Positions 49,190 to 57,538 of a stretch of 64,000 nucleotides of DNA are shown here, in pieces. Source of the stretch: Actinospica robiniae DSM 44927 (GTDB lineage Bacteria; Actinomycetota; Actinomycetes; Streptomycetales; Catenulisporaceae); NCBI RefSeq assembly GCF_000504285.1, contig NZ_KI632511.1:2725372-2789371 (forward strand), written 5' to 3'. Both the position numbers and the translations under genes were made by a program. The first letter of the stretch is position 1, and each line of letters opens with the position of its first letter. The notes under the pieces were generated by a model. It was not told the DNA's origin, did no database searches, and saw only the letters and a program-made list of their open reading frames with translations.

Positions 49190-51244
49190 CTATTCTGACC
49201 TTCCGGACGCCGGGTCGCTCGGCACGACCCGGTCGAGTTCGCGCAGCCAGGCGTCCGCCGAGCCGTCCGAGGGCGCGCGCCAGTCCCCGCGCGGCGAGAG
49301 CGAGCCGCCGGCCAGCACCTTCGGCCCGTTGGGCATGGCCGAGCGCTTGAACTGGGCGAAGCCGAAGAAGCGGCGGCAGAAGTACTCGAGCCAGTGCCGG
49401 ATCACCGGCAGGTCGTAGGCCGCCCGCTTGGCCGCGGGGAAGCCCGGCGGCCACGCCCCGGCGTCCGCGTCGTGCCAGGCGTGCCAGGCCAGGAAGGCGA
49501 TCTTCGAGGGCCGGAACCCGTGGCGCAGCACGTAGAAGAGGGTGAAGTCGTGCAGCGCGTAGGGCCCGATCCGGTCCTCAGTGGACTGCAGCTCCTCCCC
49601 CGGCACCAGTTCCGGGCTGATCTCGGTGTCCAGGATCGCGGTGAGGGTCTCGTCCGCCTCCGGATCGAACTGGCCGCTGCTGACGACCCATCGGATCAGG
49701 TGCTGGATCAGCGTCTTGGGCACGCCCGAGTTCACGTTGTAGTGGCTCATCTGGTCGCCCACGCCGTAGGTGCACCAGCCGAGCGCCAGCTCGGACAGGT
49801 CGCCGGTGCCTAGCACGATCCCGCCGTGCTGGTTGGCCAGCCGGAACAGGTAGTCCGTGCGCAGCCCGGCCTGGACGTTCTCGAAGGTGACGTCGTACAC
49901 CGGCTCGCCGCCCGCGAACGGGTGGCCCATCTCCTGCAGCATCAGCCGAGCGGTGGAAGTGATGTCGAGCTCGTGCGCGGTGACGCCGAGAACGCTCATC
50001 AGCTTGTGCGCGTTGCCCTTGGTGTGGTCCCCGGTCGCGAAGCCGGGCATGGTGTAGGCCAGGATGTCGCTGCGCGGCCGGCCTGCCCGGTCCATCGCCC
50101 GCGCGGCGACGATCAGCGCGTGGGTGGAGTCGAGGCCGCCGGAGATGCCGATGACCACCTTCGGGCCGCCGATCGCGGCGAGCCGCTGCTGCAGCGCGGC
50201 GACCTGGATGTTGTAGGCCTCGTAACAGTCCAGGGCGAGCCGGTCCGGGTCCGCGGGCACGAACGGGAACCGGTCCACCTCGCGGCGCAGCCCCAGGTCG
50301 GTGACCGGCGGGTCGAGCTCGAAGTCGATGCGGCGGTAGTCGGTCCGGGCCCGGTGCGTCCGGCGGTTCTCGTCGAAGGTGCCCATCCGCGCCCGTTCCT
50401 GGCGCAGCAGGTCCAGGTCGACGTCCGCGACGGCGTACTGGTCGCCGGTCGGGAACCGGTCGGTCTCGGCGAGCAGCGTGCCGTTCTCGTAGATCATCGT
50501 CTGGCCGTCCCAGGACAGATCGGTGCTCGACTCGCCCAGCCCGGCCGCGGAGTAGACGTAGGCGGCCAGGCACCGCGCGGACGCGGAGCGGCACAGCAGC
50601 TTGCGATCCTCGGCCCGCCCGACCGTGATCGGGCTGCCGGACAGGTTGACCAGCACGCTCGCGCCGGCCAGCGCGGCCTCGGCGCTCGGCGGGATCGGCA
50701 CCCACATGTCCTCGCAGACCTCTGCGGCGACCACCAGGCCGGGCACGTCCTGCGCCTCGAAGAGCAGGTCCACGCCGAACGGCACGTTCGCGCCGCCGAG
50801 CAGGATCTGCCCGCCGCGCTCGTCCTCGCCCGAGGCGATCTGCCGGCGCTCGTAGAACTCCCGGTAGTTCGGCGGGTAGGACTTGGGCACGACGCCGAGG
50901 ATCCGGCCCCGGTGGACGAAGACGGCGCAGTTGTAGACGCGGTTGCGGTGCCGCAGCGGCGCCCCGAGCACGATCACCGGCAGCAGCTGCGCCGAGCCGG
51001 CCACCACCTCGCCGAGCGCCGTCTCGACCTCGTCGAGCACGACGTCCTGCAGCAGCAGGTCCTCGATCGAGTACCCGGTCAGGCACATCTCGGGGAAGAC
51101 CGCGAGCGCGACGCCCTCCTGCGCGCAGCTGCGCGCCAGCCGCACCACGGCCGCCGCGTTGGCGAGCGGGTCGGCTATCGCGGTGTGGCCGGTGCACGCC
51201 GCGACGCGCGCGAAGCCATGCTGATAAATGGACCAGAAGTTCAA
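49190..51244 (-). CDS. nadE: glutamine-hydrolysing NAD+ synthetase
   Basis: 684 residues; makes NAD+ from deamido-NAD+, ATP and glutamine. The N-terminal nitrilase-type glutaminase has Glu in FPEMCLTGYSIED, Lys in VPKSYPPNYREF and Cys in AAEVCEDMWVP. The C-terminal synthetase has the PP-loop GISGGLDSTHAL and GTGDLSELALGWCTYG. The start MNFWSIYQHGFARVAACT matches mycobacterial NadE, which identifies the TTG at 51244 as the start codon, with GGGGAAG upstream. Size agrees with the family (about 680). Confidence 0.96.
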   Translation of the reverse strand: MNFWSIYQHGFARVAACTGHTAIADPLANAAAVVRLARSCAQEGVALAVFPEMCLTGYSIEDLLLQDVVLDEVETALGEVVAGSAQLLPVIVLGAPLRHRNRVYNCAVFVHRGRILGVVPKSYPPNYREFYERRQIASGEDERGGQILLGGANVPFGVDLLFEAQDVPGLVVAAEVCEDMWVPIPPSAEAALAGASVLVNLSGSPITVGRAEDRKLLCRSASARCLAAYVYSAAGLGESSTDLSWDGQTMIYENGTLLAETDRFPTGDQYAVADVDLDLLRQERARMGTFDENRRTHRARTDYRRIDFELDPPVTDLGLRREVDRFPFVPADPDRLALDCYEAYNIQVAALQQRLAAIGGPKVVIGISGGLDSTHALIVAARAMDRAGRPRSDILAYTMPGFATGDHTKGNAHKLMSVLGVTAHELDITSTARLMLQEMGHPFAGGEPVYDVTFENVQAGLRTDYLFRLANQHGGIVLGTGDLSELALGWCTYGVGDQMSHYNVNSGVPKTLIQHLIRWVVSSGQFDPEADETLTAILDTEISPELVPGEELQSTEDRIGPYALHDFTLFYVLRHGFRPSKIAFLAWHAWHDADAGAWPPGFPAAKRAAYDLPVIRHWLEYFCRRFFGFAQFKRSAMPNGPKVLAGGSLSPRGDWRAPSDGSADAWLRELDRVVPSDPASGRSE

Positions 51245-51281
51245 CGCGCTTCCCCAACTGTCGTGGACAGACGAGACGACT

Positions 51282-51620
51282 CTAGCCTTCCTCGTCTCCG
51301 CCCACGTTCGGGCCGCCGCCCCGCCCGACCCACCACTTGTCCTTCATCGTCTCGTTCTCGCCGGGCACCTCGCCCGCGGCGACGTCGCGTTCGTGCCGCT
51401 CCGGCTCGCCGGGAGGATGCTCGGTGTACGAACTCTCCCGGGCTTCGACGAAGACGCCGTCGACGAAGGCCCCGGAGTGCGCCTTCTTGTCCGGCGTGAC
51501 GACGATGGCCGGGTGCTCGGCCGCCGTGCCCTTGCGCGCCTCCTGCAGCGCGTAGGTCTCGCCCGTGTCCGCTGTGTCGGGCGTCTCCTGCGGCTTGTGT
51601 GCTCGCCTACCCCATCGCAT
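51282..51620 (-). CDS. small acidic hydrophilic protein, function unknown
   Basis: 112 residues, charged and probably disordered (ETPDTADTGETYALQEARK, EPERHERDVAAGEVPGENET, ending GGGPNVGGDEEG). No family recognised. ATG 51620 is chosen because GGTGGAG precedes it; a GTG three codons upstream is alternative. A sigmaB-like promoter (51657-51680) lies about 37 bases upstream, which suggests a stress-induced role. Confidence 0.6.
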   Translation of the reverse strand: MRWGRRAHKPQETPDTADTGETYALQEARKGTAAEHPAIVVTPDKKAHSGAFVDGVFVEARESSYTEHPPGEPERHERDVAAGEVPGENETMKDKWWVGRGGGPNVGGDEEG

Positions 51621-51656
51621 GCTCTCCACCTTCCGCTCGGCCCGGTCTCTGCCGGT

Positions 51657-51680
51657 TAGCCCGGAAAGAACCGGATAAAC
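51657..51680 (-). promoter_or_regulatory. sigmaB-type promoter for the small acidic protein
   Basis: GTTT-N14-GGGCTA on the minus strand; streptomycete sigmaB consensus is GNNT-N14-16-GGGTAC/T. One base off in the -10, with the same spacing as the sigma operon promoter at 54080. Confidence 0.55.
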
Positions 51681-51784
51681 AAGACCATACGAACGGATCG
51701 CTCACAGCCGCTGGCGCACGCCCGCCTCCCGGGTGACGTGCGCGACCCGGCCCGCGAGCTGTGCCTGTCGTCGCGCTTCGGGCT

Positions 51785-52735
51785 TCAGCGCACGTCGAAG
51801 TAGCCGCGCACGGTGGTCCCCTCGTTCGGGGCGGACCGAATGAGCAGCAGTTCGCAGATCTGGTTGGCGCTCCACAGCCCGGCTCCGGGGCCGTGCTCGC
51901 GCAGGTCGGGGCGCCGCCGTCCGGCCAACGGGTCGATGATCAAGCCCTTGTCGCTTACCTCGCACACGGCGCGGCCCTCGGCCACCCACAGGGCCATGCG
52001 TCCGTCGCCGCCGCCGTGCTGGACGCTGTTGCCGGCCAGCTCGTCCGCCACCAGGACGAAGTCCGCCACCTGGCCGCCGCGCAGGCCCAGCGCGGGCACG
52101 TGGTCCCGGACCGCTCCGCGCAGCCGGGGCAGATCCGGCAGGCTGAACGCCGTCTCGAACAGCGGCTTGCCGAGCTCGGGCAGCGGCTCCTCGAACGCGG
52201 TGAGCGCGCCGCGCGGGTCGAAACCGCCGGCGCCGGGCGGCAGCGGCAGGCCGCAGATCCGGGGGTGGGAGCGGGCGACCGCCTCGATCATCGCGGGCGA
52301 GTGCAGCCCGAGGTCGTGGGGGCAAAGCAGCCGCCAGCCGGGACCGGCCTCGAACGCGGCGTTGGTCATGTGCTCGTGCACCCGGCAGGCCCGGTCCCAC
52401 GCCGCGCCGTTCCCGCCGCCCACCGGCTCGCCCACACCGCGGCACCGGCCGCCGCCGGAGTTGCCCGCGACCCAGTCCCGCCACCACGGCACCAGCCGGG
52501 CCGGGTTGCGGCCGAGATCGGCCGCGTCCGGGAACCGCACCCGCGCCGCGTCCGCGCCGAGCTCGTCCCGCAGCGCGTCCGCGTGCCGCGCGGTCAACGC
52601 GACCGCGACCGGCTCGCCCGCGTCCAGGCCCTCCCGGACGAAGGCGGCCACCTGCGCGGCGAACCCGCGCTCGCCCCGGTACAGCAGCGCCTCATGCGCG
52701 AACCGCGTCTCGTCCGGCCCCGTCACCCTTTCCAC
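51785..52735 (-). CDS. MEDS-domain plus RsbW-like ATPase anti-sigma/sensor protein
   Basis: 316 residues. An N-terminal MEDS (DcmR sensory) domain (about 12-175; HEALLYRGERGFAAQVAAFV, WRLLCPHDLGLHS) is followed by a HATPase_c domain with N box VLVADELAGNSVQHGG and the glycine-rich ATP lid REHGPGAGLWSANQICE. In actinomycetes such proteins are anti-sigma or anti-anti-sigma kinases in partner switching. Third gene of the sigma operon, 24 bases after the sigma factor. Confidence 0.83.
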   Translation of the reverse strand: MERVTGPDETRFAHEALLYRGERGFAAQVAAFVREGLDAGEPVAVALTARHADALRDELGADAARVRFPDAADLGRNPARLVPWWRDWVAGNSGGGRCRGVGEPVGGGNGAAWDRACRVHEHMTNAAFEAGPGWRLLCPHDLGLHSPAMIEAVARSHPRICGLPLPPGAGGFDPRGALTAFEEPLPELGKPLFETAFSLPDLPRLRGAVRDHVPALGLRGGQVADFVLVADELAGNSVQHGGGDGRMALWVAEGRAVCEVSDKGLIIDPLAGRRRPDLREHGPGAGLWSANQICELLLIRSAPNEGTTVRGYFDVR

Positions 52736-52759
52736 CGCCTCCTTCTCGCACCCGTCTCG

Positions 52760-53581
52760 TCAGCCGAAGCCCTCGCGCAACTGCCCCAGCACCTTCGTGA
52801 TCAGCCGGGAGACCTGCATCTGGGAGATGCCGAGCTCCTCGCCGATCTCCGCCTGGGTCATGCCCCGGAAGAACCGCATGAGCAGGATCCGCTTGTCCCG
52901 CTCGCTCAGTCCGGCCACCAGCCCGCGCAGCACCTCGCGGTCCTCCGTCAGCCGGAAGCCCGGGTCGTCGTGCCCGATCGTCTCACCGAGGGTCGCGCCG
53001 CCCTCCTCCAGGCCGACCGGGCGGTCGAGCGAAGAGGTCGAATACGCCTCCGCCGCGTCGAGGGCCTCGACCACCTCGTCCGCGTCCAGGCCGACGTGCT
53101 CGGCGAGCTGAGAGATCGTCGGCTCCCGGCCCTGTCGCACCGTCAGCTCCTCCCGGGCGCGGCGCAGCGCGCCGGTGATCTCCTGCATCCGCCGCGGCAC
53201 GTGCACGTCCCAGGTGGCGTCCCGGAAGTAGCGCTTGATCTCGCCGATGATCATCGGGGTCGCGTAGCCGAGGAAGCCGGTGCCGCGCCCGGGGTCGAAG
53301 TTGTCCACCGCCTTGACCAGCCCCAGATAGGCGACCTGGGCGAAGTCCTCGTCGCTCACCCCGCGCCGGCTGTAGTGGCCGGCCAGGTGGCGCGCGTAGG
53401 CCATGTGATCCTCGATCACCTCCGCGCGCAGCCGGGCCCGCTGCGGGTGATCGGCGTCCAGGGCGGAGAGCCGGGTCAGCGTGCGCATCGTCTCAGCCCG
53501 CTGCTCCGCCCGCTCGACCGGCCCGATCGCCCGCGCCGGGGCGGCGAACGGGCCCGGCTCCTCGTGTACGCCGGTGCTCAC
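52760..53581 (-). CDS. SigB/SigF-family stress sigma factor
   Basis: 273 residues. Region 2 (GVSDEDFAQVAYLGLVKAVD through GYATPMIIGEIKRYFRD), region 3 (VHVPRRMQEITGALRRARE) and region 4 helix-turn-helix (MTQAEIGEELGISQMQVSRL) are complete; region 1 is lacking, as usual for group 3. Directs general/osmotic stress or developmental transcription. GTG 53581 overlaps the stop of the anti-sigma gene (GTGA), so the pair is translationally coupled. An autoregulatory-looking promoter precedes the operon. Confidence 0.93.
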   Translation of the reverse strand: MSTGVHEEPGPFAAPARAIGPVERAEQRAETMRTLTRLSALDADHPQRARLRAEVIEDHMAYARHLAGHYSRRGVSDEDFAQVAYLGLVKAVDNFDPGRGTGFLGYATPMIIGEIKRYFRDATWDVHVPRRMQEITGALRRAREELTVRQGREPTISQLAEHVGLDADEVVEALDAAEAYSTSSLDRPVGLEEGGATLGETIGHDDPGFRLTEDREVLRGLVAGLSERDKRILLMRFFRGMTQAEIGEELGISQMQVSRLITKVLGQLREGFG

Positions 53582-54036
53582 GAAGCCGGCAGCGGTTCGC
53601 GCAGTGTCAGGGTCATGATGCCGCCGGAGGTCTCCATCCGGATGTCCTCGACCAGGGCCTGGAGCAGCACCCAGCCGATCTCCCCGGGCGCGGGACCGCG
53701 GTACGGCGCGGCGCCGCGGGCCGAGATGCACAGGTGCGAGCCGTCGCGCTCGAACCGCAGCGACACCGCCGACGGCGGCGCCACCCGCTCGGCGGCCGCG
53801 GCGGGCGGGGCGTGGAACAGCAGGGCGCAGGCCTCGTTGACGGCCAGCCGCAGCTCGGCGAGCCGGCTCACCGGCACCCCGAGCACGCCGGCCACGTGCA
53901 CGGCGGCGAGCCGCGCCAGGCCCAGCGAGTCGGCTTCGGCCGGTATGGTCAGCTCCGCCAGCAGCTCGCAGGTGCGGGCGCGGGACCCGGGCGGCGCCGG
54001 TGCGCGGACGGATCCATCGTGGCCATCGGAGTGCAT
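53578..54036 (-). CDS. RsbW-like anti-sigma factor (HATPase_c_2)
   Basis: 152 residues, an ATPase of the serine-kinase anti-sigma family. Visible: the N box LAELRLAVNEACALLFHAP and the final strands GGIMTLTLRE. Expected to bind the sigma factor encoded directly downstream and to phosphorylate a STAS antagonist such as the one at 57535. ATG 54036 has GAGGAGCC upstream. The central ATP-lid region (RGAAPYRGPAPGEIGWVLLQ) is shorter on conserved glycines than typical, so kinase activity is not assured. Confidence 0.85.
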   Translation of the reverse strand: MHSDGHDGSVRAPAPPGSRARTCELLAELTIPAEADSLGLARLAAVHVAGVLGVPVSRLAELRLAVNEACALLFHAPPAAAAERVAPPSAVSLRFERDGSHLCISARGAAPYRGPAPGEIGWVLLQALVEDIRMETSGGIMTLTLREPLPAS

Positions 54037-54079
54037 GGGACGGCTCCTCGGCTTCGTGTCGGGGGGATGCGCCGACGGA

Positions 54080-54103
54080 TAACCCTTTGGAGCGCGGATA
54101 AAC
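54080..54103 (-). promoter_or_regulatory. sigmaB-type promoter of the anti-sigma/sigma operon
   Basis: GTTT-N14-GGGTTA on the minus strand, 44 bases before the anti-sigma ATG. Fits autoregulation by the sigma factor the operon encodes. The rest of the 54037-54353 gap shows no gene. Confidence 0.62.
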
Positions 54104-54353
54104 CGGGAATTCAATGCAGAAGTCGCATACCACTCTTCCGATAGCCCAGTCATCACTCGTTCGGGTGGTTCCGCGTTCGGGCCGAGGTTGTCCGGGGCGC
54201 GCGGACGTCGCCGCCCCGCGTTCGCCGCGCGCTGTTCGGCGAAAGCGGCGACTGAGGCACCCGCCGCGGGCGTGGCCCACCGGGATCCGGGTATTCGGGA
54301 AAGCCTTGTGGGATCATCGGACCCGCGAAGCGAAGGCCCGGAGGTGAAGTCCG

Positions 54354-55103
54354 CTGGACAGCGAGGAGATCGACAGCGACCCCGCCGAGGCGGCACGGAT
54401 GATCGCCGCCTGCGCCGGTGAGGCGGCCCCGCCCGGCGAGTTCGTCGGCCGGCTGTGCCACCTCGGGCCCCGGCTGCTCCCGGTAGACGGCGCCTCGGTC
54501 TCGCTCCTGGCCGAGGGGGCGGCCCGGCAGCTGCTCTGCTCCACCGACGACACAGCCGCCCAACTGTGCGAGGCACAGCTCTCCCTCGGCAGCGGCCCCG
54601 GCCTGCACGCCTTCGCCGAGGGCAGCCCCGTCCTGGTGGCCGACCTGGGGCGGGCCTCGGACGCCGAGCGCTGGCCGATGTTCGCGCACCGCGCGCTCGA
54701 GCTCGAGACCGCCGCGCTCTTCGCCTTCCCGCTGTCCGTCGGCGCGATCGCCGTCGGCACGATGGACCTGTACCGCCGCCGCCCCGGTCCGCTGGCCGAG
54801 CCGGAGATCGGCGCCGCGCTGCTGCTGGCCGACGCGGTCACCCTCGGCGTGCTGCGGCTCTACGCGACCGGCGGCGAGGCCGAGTACGAGCGCGGCGAGG
54901 GCGAACTGTCCTCCTGGCTGCCCGGCCAGGCCGACTACGACGAGGTGCACCAGGCCACCGGCATGGTGATGGTGCAGTGCGGGGTCGGTCCGGAGGAGGC
55001 GCTGCTGCGGCTGCGGGCGCGCGCGTTCGCCGTCGGGATGGATCTGACCGGATTGTCCCGCGAGGTGGTTTCGCGCCGCGTGCGATTGGACGAGGATGAG
55101 TGA
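54354..55103 (+). CDS. GAF-ANTAR regulator, probably starting at CTG
   Basis: 249 residues if read from CTG 54354, or 234 from ATG 54399. A GAF sensor domain (about 25-165) with GPRLLPVDGASVSLLAEG is followed by a C-terminal ANTAR RNA-binding three-helix domain (DYDEVHQATGMVMVQCGVGP, LRLRARAFAVGM). ANTAR proteins bind paired hairpins to prevent termination. The perfect GGAGGTGA at 54340-54347 is 6 bases before CTG 54354, whereas ATG 54399 has no comparable site; an in-frame TGA at 54345 limits the start. Confidence 0.75.
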   Translation: MDSEEIDSDPAEAARMIAACAGEAAPPGEFVGRLCHLGPRLLPVDGASVSLLAEGAARQLLCSTDDTAAQLCEAQLSLGSGPGLHAFAEGSPVLVADLGRASDAERWPMFAHRALELETAALFAFPLSVGAIAVGTMDLYRRRPGPLAEPEIGAALLLADAVTLGVLRLYATGGEAEYERGEGELSSWLPGQADYDEVHQATGMVMVQCGVGPEEALLRLRARAFAVGMDLTGLSREVVSRRVRLDEDE

Positions 55104-55143
55104 GACGAGGATCGGACCGCGCGGACGGGAGGAGGAAGCGGAG

Positions 55144-55478
55144 ATGAGCCGGGAACTGCAGCTGAGGCGTTCGCCGACGTCGCCGCGTTCGCGATGCTCG
55201 GCCGCCCGGACCGGCGCACCGGCCCGGAGGACGTGCTGGCCCGGCTGCAGGCCACCATCAGCAACAAGGTCGCGATCGAGCAGGCCAAGGGCTTCCTGGC
55301 CGAGTCCGGCCACATCTCCATCGAGGAGGCCGGCACGGCGCTGCGCGTCTACGCCCGGCAGCACGGCGTCCGGATGACCGACGCGGCCCGGGCGGTCGTG
55401 CACCGGGCGTTGCGCGCCGAGGACGTGCTGGGACCGGTGCCCATGCCGGAGGCGAAGCCGACCGGCGAGCTGCTCTGA
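55144..55478 (+). pseudogene. ANTAR-domain fragment of a decayed GAF-ANTAR gene
   Basis: The ANTAR helices (VLARLQATISNKVAIEQAKG, GVRMTDAARAVVHRAL) are intact and preceded by the usual linker AEAFADVAAFAM, but no GAF domain is left. The good ribosome site GGGAGGAGGAAGCGG leads to ATG 55144 in another frame (MSRELQLRRS), and ATG 55194 in the ANTAR frame has no ribosome site. A frameshift after an internal deletion explains both. If expressed from 55194 it would be a 94-residue free ANTAR domain. Confidence 0.6.
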
Positions 55479-55488
55479 GAGGCAGCGC

Positions 55489-56250
55489 TTACTCCTCGGG
55501 CAGGTCCGCGGCGGTGATCTCGTCCGGATCCGCGCCGGTGCGCACCACGTGCTCGGCCACTCTCCACAGCTGCACGTTCAGCCGCTGCGCGGTGAGCGAG
55601 AGCCGCTCCAGCGCCTGCGCCGAGCCGAGCTGGCGACGCTCCATCAGGATGCCGGTGGCCTCGCCGATGCACTGCCGGCTGGTCAGCGCCGTCACCACGT
55701 TCTCGGCGAGCCGGGCCTGGCTGTAGGCCACCGAGGAGTAGGCGGCGAACAGCGCCGCGCGCTCCACCGCGGTGGCGTCGAAGGCGTCCGGCTCGTACGC
55801 GTGCAGGTTGAGCGCCACCGTGCCGCCGCCCGGCAGGGGCAGGCCGCACACGAGCGTGCTGCGCACGCCGAGCTGGGCCGCCGCGGGGGCGAAGCGCGGC
55901 CAGCGCCGTTCCCGGGCCATGTTCTCGACCACGATGACCTCCCGGCCGCGGACCGAGGCGACGGCCAGGCAGGGGCCTTCGCGGTAGCGCGCCTGCAGGT
56001 GGTCGAGCAATACGACGTGGGTGTTGGTGTACGCGCGGGTCCGCATCAGGCCCGTGTGCGTGAAGACGGTCAAGCCCGCCATGGCCGTGCCCTCGACGAC
56101 GTCCGCCGCCGTACGCACGATCTGCTCGCCGGCGGTCTTCGTCGAAGCGCACCCGGCGACCGCTTCCGCCATCCCGGCGAGCTTCGCCGAAAGGCTGACC
56201 CTGTCCACCGAGGTTCCCAGCTCCGTCATCTTCACACCGCTCTTATTCAT
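55489..56250 (-). CDS. GAF-ANTAR regulator
   Basis: 253 residues. GAF domain (about 20-165; GTAMAGLTVFTHTGLMRTRA, YREGPCLAVASVRG, RSTLVCGLPLPGGGTVALNL) and ANTAR domain (ALTSRQCIGEATGILMERRQ, ALERLSLTAQRLNV). ATG 56250 starts MNKSGVKMTELGT; a second in-frame ATG at 56229 is possible and the frame extends upstream to 56370 without a ribosome site. Convergent with the ANTAR fragment. Confidence 0.83.
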   Translation of the reverse strand: MNKSGVKMTELGTSVDRVSLSAKLAGMAEAVAGCASTKTAGEQIVRTAADVVEGTAMAGLTVFTHTGLMRTRAYTNTHVVLLDHLQARYREGPCLAVASVRGREVIVVENMARERRWPRFAPAAAQLGVRSTLVCGLPLPGGGTVALNLHAYEPDAFDATAVERAALFAAYSSVAYSQARLAENVVTALTSRQCIGEATGILMERRQLGSAQALERLSLTAQRLNVQLWRVAEHVVRTGADPDEITAADLPEE

Positions 56251-56376
56251 TCGGACCCTAGCATCTGCCCGCGCCGGCGCCGCCGAATCGGTCCGCGCGT
56301 GACGTACTGACTGACGACTCGTCAGAGACCGGCTCCTGAAGGCGATCCGACACCCTGCCAGATCCGGCACGGTAAG

Positions 56377-56985
56377 TCAGCGGGCGACGGCCTGGGCGAA
56401 CTGTTCGACGAAAGTGTCGCAGAAGGCCGGCAGGTCCTGCGGCTTGCGACTGGTGATCAACGTGTTCGGGCCGCTCTCGCAGACCACGACCTCCTCGTCG
56501 CGCCAGTTGCCGCCGGCGTTCGTCACGTCCGTGTGCAGGCTCGGCCACGAGGTCAGCGCGCGGTCCTCGACCAGGCCCGCCTCCACCAGCAGCCACGGCG
56601 CGTGGCAGATCGCCGCGACCGGCTTGCCGGCCTCGAAGAACGCGCGCGCGAACGCGACGGCCTCCGGGTCGGTGCGGAGCATGTCGGGGTTCGCCACTCC
56701 GCCGGGCAGCACGAGCGCGTCGTAATCGGCCGGGCTGGCCGCCGTCAGGGTCCGGTCCACCTGCATCGTGCGGCCGCGGTCGAGATGGTCGAACAGCTGC
56801 GCCTCGCCCTCCGTCGGGCTGATCAGCACCGGGTGGCCGCCGGCCTGGGCCACCGCTTCCCAGGGCCGCATCGTCTCGGACTCCTCGGCGCCCTCGGGCG
56901 CGATCAGGAAGGCGATCTCCCTGCCCTCGAGCGAGGGCCGGTCGAACGAGCGCGCCGAGGCCGTGCTGGTGTTGTTCGTGCCCAT
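56377..56985 (-). CDS. DJ-1/PfpI-family protein (type 1 glutamine amidotransferase-like)
   Basis: 202 residues. Core stretches are IAFLIAPEGAEESETMRPWE, DALVLPGGVANPDML and the nucleophile elbow AAICHAPWLLVEAG with the Cys-His pair. PfpI-like stress proteins act as proteases, glyoxalases or chaperones; general stress protein 18 is a relative. ATG 56985 follows AGAAGGAGAAGC. A good sigmaB-type promoter is 39 bases upstream. Confidence 0.87.
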   Translation of the reverse strand: MGTNNTSTASARSFDRPSLEGREIAFLIAPEGAEESETMRPWEAVAQAGGHPVLISPTEGEAQLFDHLDRGRTMQVDRTLTAASPADYDALVLPGGVANPDMLRTDPEAVAFARAFFEAGKPVAAICHAPWLLVEAGLVEDRALTSWPSLHTDVTNAGGNWRDEEVVVCESGPNTLITSRKPQDLPAFCDTFVEQFAQAVAR

Positions 56986-57023
56986 CTCGCTTCTCCTTCT
57001 CCGACGATGAAACGGCACGGCCA

Positions 57024-57048
57024 GTACCCGGGAATCCGCTGGATACGC
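57024..57048 (-). promoter_or_regulatory. sigmaB-type promoter of the PfpI-like gene
   Basis: GCGT-N15-GGGTAC on the minus strand, with an exact -10 match to the sigmaB consensus, 39 bases before the ATG at 56985. Confidence 0.62.
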
Positions 57049-57050
57049 AC

Positions 57051-57075
57051 GCATGGAACGGGCCGGGCCGGGTAA
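57051..57075 (+). promoter_or_regulatory. possible sigmaB-type promoter for the SDR relic and STAS gene
   Basis: GCAT-N15-GGGTAA on the plus strand, directly beside the divergent PfpI promoter. The -10 differs from GGGTAC at the last base. Confidence 0.4.
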
Positions 57076-57121
57076 CGGACGGAGTCCCGGAATGATCGAC
57101 CGAACCCGGGCAGGAGCAGAC

Positions 57122-57538
57122 ATGAGCGACTGCATGCGCGAGGGCTCGGCCTTTCTGCGCCGGCAGCAGGACGCGCCCGGCACCATCGGCGCCGTGTACC
57201 CGCTGCCTCGGGACTCGATGGCCGGATACCGCGGCCGGGGCCTGCCGGCCGGCCGCAAGGCCTTGATCACCGGCGGCGACTCGGGCATCGGCCGCGCCAC
57301 GGCCGTCGGCTCCGCGAAGGAAGGCGCGGACGTCGCCGTCGCCTACTCGCTCGCCCAGGCCCTGGCGAAACGCGGCATCCGGGTCAACGCCGTCGCGCCC
57401 GGACCGGTGTGGACGCCGCTGATCCCCTCCACACTGGAGCCGAGAAGGTCCTCTCCGCCCTCGGCGGCGAGATCGCGTCGGGCTGAGATGGCCGAGCGCC
57501 GGCAAGCAAGCCAAGCCTCGAGGAAGCGAGCGTCATGA
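57122..57538 (+). pseudogene. internally deleted short-chain dehydrogenase (SDR) relic
   Basis: The N-terminus through the NAD-binding ALITGGDSGIGRATAVGSAK is intact, as in stress-related YghA/YhdG-like SDRs. It then jumps from EGADVAVAY straight to SLAQALAKRGIRVNAVAPGP. Roughly 100-110 residues are missing, including the catalytic Ser and Tyr-x3-Lys. After WTPLIPSTLE the frame departs from the family (the other frame reads EKVLSALGGEIASG), so a frameshift follows. It cannot encode an active enzyme. Confidence 0.8.

Noticed and set aside
54153-55403. Minus-strand frame over the GAF-ANTAR genes
   Set aside because: Composition is shadow-like (Gly/Arg/Gln-rich) and the plus strand encodes recognisable GAF and ANTAR domains with a perfect ribosome site.
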